A stretch of DNA of 64,000 bases from JAEUHQ01 sp964538915 (GTDB lineage: Bacteria; Planctomycetota; UBA1135; UBA2386): assembly GCA_964538915.1 (NCBI GenBank), contig CAZIFB010000001.1, forward strand, positions 319,094 through 383,093. The letters are read 5' to 3'. The notes beneath the pieces were generated by a model, which was not told where the DNA came from, searched no databases, and saw only the letters and a program-made list of their open reading frames with translations. This document shows positions 1-8,498 of the stretch, in pieces. The position numbers and the translations under genes are program-made. Position 1 is the first letter of the stretch. Each line of letters starts with the position of its first letter.

Positions 1-80
1 CCGCCGCCGAAGTGCAGGACAATCCGCGTGCCCGCAGCGCCAAGCTGCGTTGCGGTATCCGCCGCGAGGACGCCGCATGA
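1..80 (+). CDS. rsmH: 16S rRNA m4C1402 methyltransferase RsmH, C-terminal end only
   Basis: Only the last 25 codons lie in the window; the reading frame starts at base 3 and stops at TGA 78-80. The tail carries the string NPRARSAKLR, the hallmark C-terminus of RsmH (MraW), which methylates C1402 of 16S rRNA. RsmH is the usual first or second gene of the division/cell-wall cluster, and the next frame begins inside its stop codon (ATGA at 77-80), as in classical dcw clusters. The identification rests on this short but distinctive tail and on the neighbours. Confidence 0.85.
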   Translation, partial: AAEVQDNPRARSAKLRCGIRREDAA

Positions 81-331
81 GGTGGTTGCTCGCAGGCCTC
101 CTGTTCGCGCTCGCCGTGGCGCTCGCGATCGGCACCGCCGCGATCCGGGCCGAGAACGCGCACTGCCGTCGCCGCGTCGACCAGGCGTTGCGCGACATCG
201 ACGACCGTCGCGTCGAGTTGACCCGTCTCTCCGTCGAGCGGCTCGAAGCGGCGACGCCGGAGAAGCTCGCCAAGGTCCACTGGCAACATCTGCGCGCCGA
301 AGCCCGTCGGCGGCAGGAGTCGATCCAGTGA
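77..331 (+). CDS. ftsL: FtsL-like small bitopic division protein
   Basis: The product has 84 residues: a short cytoplasmic N-terminus, one hydrophobic segment (about residues 3-25) and a charged, heptad-like helix to the end. Size, topology and position between rsmH and ftsI are those of FtsL, the septal coiled-coil protein that bridges to the FtsW/FtsI synthase. FtsL sequences are too divergent for recognition by sequence alone, so the call is mainly positional. The ATG at 77 overlaps the rsmH stop; a TTG at 50 would add nine residues ahead of the membrane segment and is less likely. The stop overlaps the GTG of the next gene. Confidence 0.6.
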   Translation: MRWLLAGLLFALAVALAIGTAAIRAENAHCRRRVDQALRDIDDRRVELTRLSVERLEAATPEKLAKVHWQHLRAEARRRQESIQ

Positions 332-2367
332 GGAAGGGCGAACGGATCCGCCTGCGCTTCGTCTTCGGCGCCCTGGGTTGTGTGCCGGTATTTCTCGCAG
401 GCTGGCTCGCCTGGCTCCAGGTGGGGCAGCGGGGGCAGATCCTGCGCGACGGCAAGGCGCCGCTGCGCCTCGTCGCAGCCACCGCCGATCGTCAGGCCGA
501 GGCGGTCGAGGTGATGCCGCAGCCGCGCGGCTCGATCGTCGACCGCAACGGCTCGGTGCTGGCGGTCGACTGCGAGGTCTACGACGTGCGCGCGCGCATC
601 GCCGTGCCGAGCAAGGAGGGCAAGACCTGCGCGACGCTGCGGGCCTGGCTCGAGGAGGTCGCCGACGACTTCGCCCGCGCGATGGTCGCGGACACGTCGC
701 TGTCGGATCGCCGCGAGTCGCAGAGGCTCTATCGCGAACAGTTCCGTGCTTCGCTCGAGAAGGCGTTCCGCACCCGGCTGCTGCCGGCCGACGGGCCCGT
801 TCCGGCGGATCAGCCTCGCGTCGCCGACGTGCGGATCGCCGGCGCCGTCGACGTGCTGGCTGTCGTCGACGCGTTGCGTGAAGTCGGCGAGCGACGCGGG
901 TCGGTGTCGATGCACTTCCTCCGCTCGTGGCAACGTTCCTATCCCGAGCGCGAATCCACGTACGGCATCGTCGGGCACGTCGACTCGCGCTGGACGGTGG
1001 ACGAGGGCACCGCGGCGCCGAAGCTGACCACGTTCGGTGTGTGTGGTCTCGAGGCGCTCGCGGCGCTGCTGCCCGACGAAGCGGTGACGCGCACTTCGCT
1101 GCGCGATGGCAAGGGGCTCACCTACTTTCGCGCGCCCGTCGAACCGGTCGCGCGGCCGAACGTCCTGCACTCGACGCTCGACGTCGACCTGCAGCGCATC
1201 GCCGTCCGCGAGCTGTCGGCGCAGGCCGAAGCCGGGGCCCGCGAGGGCAAGGTCACGATCCCGCAGTGGGGCGCTCTCGTGCTCGTCGAGATGGCGACCG
1301 GAGACGTGCTGGCGGCCGCGTCGTGGCATCGCGACGGCAAGCACCCGGAGGCCGAGGCGTTCACGCCGTACCAGATGCTGTACGAGCCGGGCTCGATCGT
1401 GAAGCCGCTCGTGTTCGCGTACGCCCTCGAAGCGGGTGTGCTCGACTGGTCGCACGCGTTCGACTGCGCCCCTGGCAGCAGCGACTATCGCGAACGCATC
1501 GGCTCCGTGGGAAATCGGGTCGTCCGCGACGACCACGCGTGCGGCGTGTTGACGCCGCACGGCATCCTGGTCAACAGCTCCAACATCGGCGCGTCGTACG
1601 TCGGCCTGCAGCTCGAGCGGGAGCAGTGGCACGACTACATGCGCTTCTTCGGCTTCGGCGCGCCGCTAAACCTGCACGTGCCGTTCGAGAGCCGTGGCGG
1701 CGCCGAGAAGTCGTTCGATCCGTCGATCACGCTTCGCTCGTTCCGTCGGAACAGCGCGATCTCGTTCAGCTTCGGCTACGAGATGCAGGTCACCGCGATG
1801 CACATCGCACGGGCCTACCTGCGTCTCTTCCGCGGCGCGTCGGCCGACCTGCGGCTCTGTCGTGGCGTCGACGTCGACGGCACCTGGCTGCCGGTGCCGA
1901 CCTACCCAGTCGTCGGCCCGAGGTTCCGGCCGGACGTGGTGGACGCCGTTCGCGCGGCGATGGTCGATGTCGTGAGCGACGACCCGCACGCGACCGGCGC
2001 CGTGATGCACGGCCGCATGCTGAAGGAACTCGGCGTCGACCTGCACGGCGTCATCGCCGGCAAGACAGGCACCGCGGCGAGCCGCATCGGGCGCCGCGAC
2101 GGCAGCAAGATCGAGGTCCGCAACGCGAGCTTCGTGGGATTCCTGCCGGCACACGACCCGCGTTGGCTCGCGGTGTGTGTGCTGCAGAAGGACGATAGTG
2201 CGCGGTTCTACGGCGGCAGCTATGCTGCGCCGCCGGCAGTCCGGTTGCTCCTCCAAGCCCAGAGCCTGGAGCAGCGACGGATGGTGCAGCGAGAACCGCA
2301 GGTCGGTGCGGGTGGTCAGACCCGCACCGCGAGTGGTTCCCCTGGTGATTCAGGCTGGAGTCGGTAG
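328..2367 (+). CDS. ftsI: Septal peptidoglycan transpeptidase FtsI (class B PBP)
   Basis: This is a 679-residue class B penicillin-binding protein. It has an N-terminal membrane anchor (about residues 9-30), a dimerisation region with the RGSIVDRNG motif, and a transpeptidase domain. The three active-site motifs are present: S-I-V-K with nucleophile Ser356, S-S-N at 417-419, and K-T-G at 579-581. No PASTA repeat is seen at the C-terminus, which ends in a short low-complexity tail. It cross-links septal peptidoglycan with FtsW as glycosyltransferase partner. The GTG start at 328 overlaps the previous stop (GTGA); the frame is open further upstream, but that part translates to arginine-rich nonsense. 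Confidence 0.93.
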   Translation: MRKGERIRLRFVFGALGCVPVFLAGWLAWLQVGQRGQILRDGKAPLRLVAATADRQAEAVEVMPQPRGSIVDRNGSVLAVDCEVYDVRARIAVPSKEGKTCATLRAWLEEVADDFARAMVADTSLSDRRESQRLYREQFRASLEKAFRTRLLPADGPVPADQPRVADVRIAGAVDVLAVVDALREVGERRGSVSMHFLRSWQRSYPERESTYGIVGHVDSRWTVDEGTAAPKLTTFGVCGLEALAALLPDEAVTRTSLRDGKGLTYFRAPVEPVARPNVLHSTLDVDLQRIAVRELSAQAEAGAREGKVTIPQWGALVLVEMATGDVLAAASWHRDGKHPEAEAFTPYQMLYEPGSIVKPLVFAYALEAGVLDWSHAFDCAPGSSDYRERIGSVGNRVVRDDHACGVLTPHGILVNSSNIGASYVGLQLEREQWHDYMRFFGFGAPLNLHVPFESRGGAEKSFDPSITLRSFRRNSAISFSFGYEMQVTAMHIARAYLRLFRGASADLRLCRGVDVDGTWLPVPTYPVVGPRFRPDVVDAVRAAMVDVVSDDPHATGAVMHGRMLKELGVDLHGVIAGKTGTAASRIGRRDGSKIEVRNASFVGFLPAHDPRWLAVCVLQKDDSARFYGGSYAAPPAVRLLLQAQSLEQRRMVQREPQVGAGGQTRTASGSPGDSGWSR

Positions 2368-2396
2368 CTCCAGAGACAACGTCGGTAGGGCGGTAG

Positions 2397-3932
2397 ATGA
2401 GTGAGTTGGCATACCCATCCGGGCTCCCGTCCGGTCAGGGATACGTTCGCTTGCGCGAGCTGCGGGACTGTCTGCAGCCGCGTGAAGTCCTTCGCTGGCG
2501 CGACCTCGCGGTCGACGGCCTCGCGTTCCATTCCGCGGAAGTGCGCGCGGGCAACCTGTTCTTCGCCATCCGCGGCAGCAAGAACGACGGCATCGGCTAC
2601 GCGCAGCAGGCCGTCGCGCGCGGCGCCGTCGCGATCGTCGCGGAAGAACCGATCCCCGGCACCGTGCCGGTGCTCGTCGTCGAGAACGCGCGCATCGCCC
2701 TCGCCGAGGCCGCGCGCTACTACTACCGCGACCCGTCGCGCGCCTTGTCCGTCGTCGGCATCACCGGCACGAACGGCAAGACGACGACCGCGCACCTGAT
2801 CCGCGCCTGTCTCCAGGCCGATCGGCGCCAGGTCGGTCTGCTCGGCACGATCGCGTACGAGTTCGGCGGCCGCCGCATCCCCGCGGCGAACACGACGCCC
2901 GATCCCGTCCGCATCCACGGTTATCTCCGCGAGATGGCGGACCGCTTCGCGAGCGCCTGTGTGATGGAGGTGTCGAGCCACAGCCTCGACCAGGACCGTG
3001 TCCGCGGCGTGAACTTCGCGACCGCGGTGTTCACGAACCTCACGCAGGACCATCTCGACTACCACCACACGATGGCCGCGTACCGGCAGGCGAAGGCCCG
3101 GCTCTTCGCGGGCCTGCGGCCGGGCTCGACCGCCGTGCTGAACCGTGACGACGCCGCTTCGGTCGCGATGGCCGACGAACTCGCGACGGGGGTGCGCACC
3201 CTCTGGTACGGGCAATCGCCCGACGCGGACATCCGCGCCGAGAACATCCGTCCGGGTCCCGACGGCACGCGCTTCACGATGGTCATGCCGAACGGCCGCG
3301 TGGAGATGTTCCTCCGACTCGTCGGCCGCCACAACGTCGAGAACGCGCTCGCCGCCGCGGCGGCCGCCCTGTCGCTCGGCGCGAGCGAACTCACGGTCGC
3401 GAGTGCGCTCGAGGACGCGCGCGCGGTCCCGGGCCGGCTCGAACTCGTCGAGGCACCCATCGGCCGCGGGGGTCGTGTGCGTGCGTTCGTCGACTACGCG
3501 CACACCCCCGACGCGCTGGACAAGGTCTGCCGCACGCTCGCCGAACTCGGCGAGGGGCGGCTCCACGTCGTCTTCGGTTGCGGTGGCGATCGCGATCGCG
3601 GCAAGCGCGCGCCGATGGCCTCGGCGGTCGCGAAGTACGCGCAGTTCGCCTACGTGACGAGCGACAACCCGCGCAGCGAGGACCCCGAGGCGATCCTCGA
3701 CGACATGGAGCCCGGCTTCGCGGGAACCGGCTGCGAACGGGTCCGCATCGTCGACCGCGCGGAAGCGATCCGGCGTGCGGTCACCGCGGCGCAGCCCGGC
3801 GACACCCTGCTCGTAGCGGGCAAGGGACACGAGACCTACCAGGTGTTCAAGGACAGCGTCGTTCCGTTCGACGATCGTCTCGAAGCCGCACGTGCGCTCG
3901 CCGCGAAGGAGGCAGGATGGTTGCACCGATGA
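2397..3932 (+). CDS. murE: UDP-MurNAc-tripeptide synthetase MurE, meso-DAP type
   Basis: The protein has 511 residues with the three Mur-ligase domains: the N-terminal UDP-binding domain, the ATPase domain with P-loop GITGTNGKTTT (about residues 121-131), and the C-terminal domain. A D-N-P-R motif at residues 423-426 is the meso-diaminopimelate signature of MurE, so the third stem-peptide residue is predicted to be meso-DAP rather than lysine. The enzyme adds it to UDP-MurNAc-L-Ala-D-Glu in the cytoplasm. It starts 29 bases after ftsI and its 3' end overlaps murF. Confidence 0.95.
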   Translation: MSELAYPSGLPSGQGYVRLRELRDCLQPREVLRWRDLAVDGLAFHSAEVRAGNLFFAIRGSKNDGIGYAQQAVARGAVAIVAEEPIPGTVPVLVVENARIALAEAARYYYRDPSRALSVVGITGTNGKTTTAHLIRACLQADRRQVGLLGTIAYEFGGRRIPAANTTPDPVRIHGYLREMADRFASACVMEVSSHSLDQDRVRGVNFATAVFTNLTQDHLDYHHTMAAYRQAKARLFAGLRPGSTAVLNRDDAASVAMADELATGVRTLWYGQSPDADIRAENIRPGPDGTRFTMVMPNGRVEMFLRLVGRHNVENALAAAAAALSLGASELTVASALEDARAVPGRLELVEAPIGRGGRVRAFVDYAHTPDALDKVCRTLAELGEGRLHVVFGCGGDRDRGKRAPMASAVAKYAQFAYVTSDNPRSEDPEAILDDMEPGFAGTGCERVRIVDRAEAIRRAVTAAQPGDTLLVAGKGHETYQVFKDSVVPFDDRLEAARALAAKEAGWLHR

Positions 3933-5434
3933 ACCGCCGCGCCGAGGCCGGCTCCGACGAATCCCCACGCCGCCGCGAACGCGCCGCGCGCGGTTCGTGG
4001 CTCACGCCGGCCGCCGTTGCGCGCGTGACCGGCGGTGAGGTGCAGCACCGAGGGGGTGCTGCGGCGACGGTCACCACCGACTCGCGCGCCGACTGCTCGG
4101 GCAGACTCTTCGTCGCACTTCGCGGCCCGAACCACGACGGCCACGCGTTCGTCGCGGACGCCGTGCGCCGCGGCGCGGTCGGCCTGCTCGTCGATCGCGC
4201 GTGCGGGGAACTGCCGCAGCTCGATCGCCTCGATGCGCTGCGTTCGACGGCCCCGTTCGTGGTGCGCGTGGCCGACACGGGTCGCGCGCTGCTCGACCTC
4301 GCCGCGGAGCATCGCCGCCGCCACCGCGCGAAGGTCGTCGGCATCACGGGTTCGTGCGGCAAGACCTCGACGAAGGAGTGGCTCGGTGCGGTGCTCGCCG
4401 CAGCGATGCCGACCGTGCGTTCGCCCGGTTCGTTCAACAACCAGGTCGGTGTGCCGCTGACGCTGTTCGCGATCGATCCGCGGACGCGCGCTGCGGTCGT
4501 CGAGATCGGCACGAACGCACCCGGCGAGATCGCCCAGCTGAGTTCGGTCGCTCGACCGGACATCGGCATCGTGACCTGCGTCGCTCCGGCTCACCTCGAG
4601 GGCCTCGGCTCGGTCGACGGCGTCGCGCGGGAGAAGGCGTCGCTGCCGGCATCGCTGCCCGCGGACGGCCTCTGCATCCTGAACGGCGACGACGCGTCGT
4701 GTCGCGCGATGGCCGAGGTCACGAAGGCGGCCGTGCAGTTCACGAGTGTCTCGCGCGCGACGGACTGGTTCGCGACCGACGTGCGTTTCCACGCGCTCGG
4801 CACGACCTTCCTGCTCCAGGGCGAGCGCCCCGTGACGCTGCCGCGACTCGGGACCCACAACGTCTACAACGCACTGGCCGTGATCGCGGCCGCGAGCCAT
4901 CTCGGCGTCGCCGAGGAAGACGTGCTCGCATCGCTCGCGGCCGTTCCCTCGGCCGCCCGTCGCCTCGAACCCAAGTGTGCCGCAGGTGTCACGATCTTCG
5001 ACGACACCTACAACATGAACCCGCAGTCGGCGCGCGCTGCACTGCAGGCGGTCGCCGGGCTGTCCGGGCCGGGGCGTCGCATCGTGGTGTTCGGCGAGAT
5101 GCTCGAACTCGGCGCGGAGAGTCAGCAACTCCACCGCGCCCTGGGAGCCGAGGTGTCGCGCACGAAGCAGGACCTGCTCGTGTGCGTCGGTGCCGGTGCA
5201 GCGCCGATCGCCGACGGGGCGATCGCAGCCGGCATGGCCGCGCGCCTCGTGCATCGTGTTCCCGACATCGCCGCTGCGCTCGCCCTGCTGAAGCACGTGC
5301 TGCGTGCGACCGACCGCCTGTTGTGCAAGGCGTCGCGCCGGGTCGCGCTCGACGGCCTCGTCGACCAGTTGCTCGTCGAACTCGAAGCCGCGCCGCCGAA
5401 GGATGCGAGCGCGGTCGCGATGGAGCACGGCTGA
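3917..5434 (+). CDS. murF: UDP-MurNAc-tripeptide--D-Ala-D-Ala ligase MurF
   Basis: MurF adds D-Ala-D-Ala to the UDP-MurNAc tripeptide, the last cytoplasmic ligase step. The 505-residue protein has the Mur-ligase layout with the P-loop GITGSCGKTSTKEW near residues 141-154; the serine and cysteine in the loop are usual for MurF. I chose ATG 3917 because AGGAGG lies four bases upstream (3907-3912). This gives a 16-base overlap with murE. An ATG at 3929 that overlaps the murE stop is the alternative and would only trim four residues. Confidence 0.93.
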   Translation: MVAPMNRRAEAGSDESPRRRERAARGSWLTPAAVARVTGGEVQHRGGAAATVTTDSRADCSGRLFVALRGPNHDGHAFVADAVRRGAVGLLVDRACGELPQLDRLDALRSTAPFVVRVADTGRALLDLAAEHRRRHRAKVVGITGSCGKTSTKEWLGAVLAAAMPTVRSPGSFNNQVGVPLTLFAIDPRTRAAVVEIGTNAPGEIAQLSSVARPDIGIVTCVAPAHLEGLGSVDGVAREKASLPASLPADGLCILNGDDASCRAMAEVTKAAVQFTSVSRATDWFATDVRFHALGTTFLLQGERPVTLPRLGTHNVYNALAVIAAASHLGVAEEDVLASLAAVPSAARRLEPKCAAGVTIFDDTYNMNPQSARAALQAVAGLSGPGRRIVVFGEMLELGAESQQLHRALGAEVSRTKQDLLVCVGAGAAPIADGAIAAGMAARLVHRVPDIAAALALLKHVLRATDRLLCKASRRVALDGLVDQLLVELEAAPPKDASAVAMEHG

Positions 5435-5438
5435 TCGC

Positions 5439-6557
5439 ATGTTCCACTGGCTCGCACCCTGGTTGTTCTCGGAGGACATGGGCCGGCTGCTCGGCTACAT
5501 CTCCGTGCGCGCTGCCGGGGCGGCGGTCACCGCGTTCCTCCTGGCGATCGTCTTCGGGCCGCGCGTGATCGCGTGGCTCGGTCGTCAGGGCATCGGCGAG
5601 CGTGTGGACGGCACCGGATCGAAGACCCTCGAGGAGCTCCATGGCCACAAGAAGGGCACGCCGACGATGGGCGGTCTCTTCATCATCGGCGCGATCCTCG
5701 TCGCGTGCGTGTGCTGGCTGCGCTTCGACGGTCCGAACCGCTTCTCCTGGCCCGGCATCGTGCTCGTCGCCGGCTTCGCCGCCGTCGGGTTCTGGGACGA
5801 CTGGGTGAAGCTGCACAACCCGAAGAAGCGAGGCATCAGCAAGCGCGAGAAGCAGGTCGCGCTCACGCTCGTCGCGGTGGCCGTCGCCGTCTGGTTGCTC
5901 GTTCCCTCCGGCCTACAGGCGACCCTCGGCGGTCCGCGGCTCTACGTGCCCTTCGCGAAGGACTTCTCGCTCGACCTCGGCGTCGCCTTCGGCATTCCGT
6001 TCCTGGTCGTCGCCGTGCTCGTGCTCACGGGCGCGGCGAACGCGGTGAACCTGACCGACGGCATGGACGGCCTCGCGACCGGCTGCATCGCCAGTGCGGC
6101 GATCGCCTACGCGGTGATCACCTACGCGGTCGGTCGCGTCGACTGGTCGTCGTACCTGCTCGTCCCGCACGTGGCGGGCGCCGGCGAGATGACCGTCCTG
6201 ATGGGGGCGCTGCTCGGCGGCGCGCTCGGGTTCCTGTGGTTCAATGCGGCGCCGGCGCTCGTGTTCATGGGCGACGTCGGCAGCCTGGGCCTCGGCGGCG
6301 CGCTCGGTTACGCGGCGATCGTCAGTCGCACCGAACTGGTCCTGCTGGTCGTCGGTGGCGTGTTCGTCGCCGAGGCTCTCTCCGTCATCCTGCAGGTCGC
6401 GTCGTTCAAGCTGCGGGGCAAGCGGATCTTCCGCTGTGCTCCGTTGCATCACCACTTCGAGTTCGGCGGCATGCCCGAGACGCGCGTCGTCGTGCGGACA
6501 TGGGTCGTCTCGGCCCTCCTCGCGCTCTGCAGCCTCGCGTTGTTCAAGGTGCGCTGA
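5439..6557 (+). CDS. mraY: Phospho-MurNAc-pentapeptide transferase MraY
   Basis: This 372-residue polytopic membrane enzyme makes lipid I from UDP-MurNAc-pentapeptide and undecaprenyl phosphate. Signatures visible in order are KKGTPTMGGLF, the FWDDWVK aspartate pair, NLTDGMDGLATG, and the PLHHHFE histidine cluster near the C-terminus. The start ATG lies four bases after the murF stop. Its stop overlaps the ftsW start (TGATG). In most dcw clusters murD sits between mraY and ftsW; here there is no space for it. Confidence 0.95.
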   Translation: MFHWLAPWLFSEDMGRLLGYISVRAAGAAVTAFLLAIVFGPRVIAWLGRQGIGERVDGTGSKTLEELHGHKKGTPTMGGLFIIGAILVACVCWLRFDGPNRFSWPGIVLVAGFAAVGFWDDWVKLHNPKKRGISKREKQVALTLVAVAVAVWLLVPSGLQATLGGPRLYVPFAKDFSLDLGVAFGIPFLVVAVLVLTGAANAVNLTDGMDGLATGCIASAAIAYAVITYAVGRVDWSSYLLVPHVAGAGEMTVLMGALLGGALGFLWFNAAPALVFMGDVGSLGLGGALGYAAIVSRTELVLLVVGGVFVAEALSVILQVASFKLRGKRIFRCAPLHHHFEFGGMPETRVVVRTWVVSALLALCSLALFKVR

Positions 6558-7699
6558 TGACCGCGTTGCCCCGCACCCGTGACGCGATCCCGACCGCGCG
6601 CTCGAACCACTTGCGCGAACTCGACTGGCTGATGCTGGTCACGGTCGCGCTCTGCTGCCTCGGTCTCGTGATGGCGGTGTCCGTGCGCGGATCCCAGATC
6701 GACATCGGCCCGATGGCCGTGATGAAGCAGCAGGGCACGAAGCTGCTCGTCGGTGTCGTCGCCTTCCTGATCGCGGCGCTCGTGCCGATGCAGTGGGTGC
6801 GCCGAGCGGCGATCCCGTTGTTCCTGGCAGCCACGGCCTGTTGCCTGGTCGTGCCGCTCGTCGGCGCCGAGGTGAAGGGCGCCGCCCGCTGGATCCGTAT
6901 CGCCGGATATCAGTTCCAGCCCGTCGAACCCGCGCGGTTCTTCATGGTGATCGCGGTGTCCTGGATGCTGGCGCGCGCCGGGACCGGGATGCGCAGTTTC
7001 CGGCGCGGCTTCCTGCCCTCGGTCGGCTGCGCCGCGCTCCTGGCGGGCGCGCTGCTCCTCCAGCCCGACCACGGGAACGCCCTGATCGTGCTCGCCCTCG
7101 CCAGCTGCCTGTCTCTCGTCGCGGGCGTGCGTTTCCTGCACTTCCTTCCATTCGCCGCGGCCGGCCTCGCCGGCTTCGCGATGCTCGCGGCGCGGCACGA
7201 CTACGTGCGTGGCCGCCTCACCGAGTTCCTGCAGACGCGTCCGGACAGCCAGGTCGGCCTCGGCCTGATCGCCGTCGGCTCCGGCGGGCTCACGGGGCGC
7301 GGCCTCGGTCAGGGTTGGATGAAGATGGACTTCGTGCCGGAGGCCCACAACGACTTCGTGTTCGCGATCGTCGCCGAGGAGTTCGGCTTCCTGGGCTCGC
7401 TCTTCGTGCTCGGTGCGTTCACGGTGTTCGGAGTCGTCGCGTACCGGCTCGTCTGCAAAGTGAAGGATCCGTTCCTTCGGTACCTGGTGTGCGGCTACGC
7501 TCTGATGATCTGCATGCAAGCGGCTGCGAACCTGCTCGTGGTCAGCGGGTGGGCGCCGGCCAAGGGCATCGACCTGCCGTTCGTCAGTACGGGCGGCACC
7601 AGTCTGATGTTCTGTCTCGCAGCGGTTGGTCTGATCGGCAATGCCGCGCGGACCGACAGCGGCGGGGCGTTCTTCGAACAAGAATCCGCGGTCAACTGA
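6557..7699 (+). CDS. ftsW: Septal peptidoglycan glycosyltransferase FtsW (SEDS family)
   Basis: The protein has 380 residues and many membrane segments, with the SEDS signatures: a glycine-rich loop 'AVGSGGLTGRGLGQG', 'PEAHNDFVFAIVAEEFG', and the C-terminal 'VSTGGTSLM' motif. FtsW polymerises lipid II at the division septum together with FtsI, whose gene lies in the same cluster. RodA is the paralogous alternative, but the dcw position favours FtsW. The start codon shares one base with the mraY stop. Confidence 0.93.
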   Translation: MTALPRTRDAIPTARSNHLRELDWLMLVTVALCCLGLVMAVSVRGSQIDIGPMAVMKQQGTKLLVGVVAFLIAALVPMQWVRRAAIPLFLAATACCLVVPLVGAEVKGAARWIRIAGYQFQPVEPARFFMVIAVSWMLARAGTGMRSFRRGFLPSVGCAALLAGALLLQPDHGNALIVLALASCLSLVAGVRFLHFLPFAAAGLAGFAMLAARHDYVRGRLTEFLQTRPDSQVGLGLIAVGSGGLTGRGLGQGWMKMDFVPEAHNDFVFAIVAEEFGFLGSLFVLGAFTVFGVVAYRLVCKVKDPFLRYLVCGYALMICMQAAANLLVVSGWAPAKGIDLPFVSTGGTSLMFCLAAVGLIGNAARTDSGGAFFEQESAVN

Positions 7700-7717
7700 A
7701 AGCTCTGGGAGGGTGTG

Positions 7718-8494
7718 ATGGGCCAGCTCGAGAAGTACGGCCTCTACGTTCTGTGTCTCGTGATCTTCCTGATCCTCGGCGTCACCATTTGGGGCGGCGG
7801 GGATCTGCAACAACCGCCGCGCCGCGGCAACGCGCCGGCTGCGAGTTCGGAGCTGAACGCGAATCCGCGCACGGCCCAGAACGGTGCGCCGAGCAGTCCG
7901 TTCGGGAACGCCGTGTTGCCGATCGGTGAGCGCACCCCGCCGCCGGTCGCGAGCCTCGACAGCCTGCTCGATCGTGTTCCGCCCCCGGTGAAGCCGCCGG
8001 TGAAGACGGACAAGGAGAAGGTCGAGCCGAAGGCGGTCGATCCGGTCACCGTCGGGAAGCCGCCGATCGAGTCGCCGAAGCCTGCCGCGGAAACGGTGCG
8101 CCCCGTCTACAAGGTGACGGCGGGGGACACCTTCGACAGCATCGCGAGGGAGAAGCTCGGCTCGGCATCGCTGCGCACCGAGATCGCCCGACTCAACCCG
8201 AAGGTCGAGCCGAGCCGCATGAAGCAGGGCATCGAACTGCAGCTCCCGACGGCGGCCGAACTGGCGGCGCTCAAGAAGGGCAAGGACGACGGCAAGGTCG
8301 CCGATGCATCGTCGGCGAAGAAGCCCGCGGCCGGCGACGGCACCTACACGATCGAGAAGGGCGACACGTTCGCGTCCATCGCGCGCAAGAAGCTCGGTTC
8401 GGCGAAGCGCGTGAACGAGCTGCTCGACGCGAACCCGAACCTCGATCCGCTGCGCCTGCGCGAAGGCACCACCATCCGTCTGCCCAAGAACTGA
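7718..8494 (+). CDS. Membrane-anchored protein with two LysM domains
   Basis: The 258-residue product starts with one hydrophobic segment (about residues 8-25), then has a long proline/lysine-rich linker and two LysM domains (about residues 130-178 and 208-258; each has a 'Y.V..GDTF.SIA..KLG' pattern). LysM binds N-acetylglucosamine polymers, so the protein probably tethers the envelope to peptidoglycan or recruits something to new wall. It lies between ftsW and murG, four bases before murG, in the same operon. GGGAGGG five bases before ATG 7718 supports this start. No catalytic domain is visible. The function is unknown; a division or wall-assembly role is inferred from context only. Confidence 0.85.
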   Translation: MGQLEKYGLYVLCLVIFLILGVTIWGGGDLQQPPRRGNAPAASSELNANPRTAQNGAPSSPFGNAVLPIGERTPPPVASLDSLLDRVPPPVKPPVKTDKEKVEPKAVDPVTVGKPPIESPKPAAETVRPVYKVTAGDTFDSIAREKLGSASLRTEIARLNPKVEPSRMKQGIELQLPTAAELAALKKGKDDGKVADASSAKKPAAGDGTYTIEKGDTFASIARKKLGSAKRVNELLDANPNLDPLRLREGTTIRLPKN

Positions 8495-8498
8495 CGCG

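Noticed and set aside
28..327. Extension of FtsI upstream of GTG 328
   Set aside because: The upstream part is Arg/Pro-rich, overlaps rsmH and the ftsL-like gene, and would place 100 hydrophilic residues before the membrane anchor.
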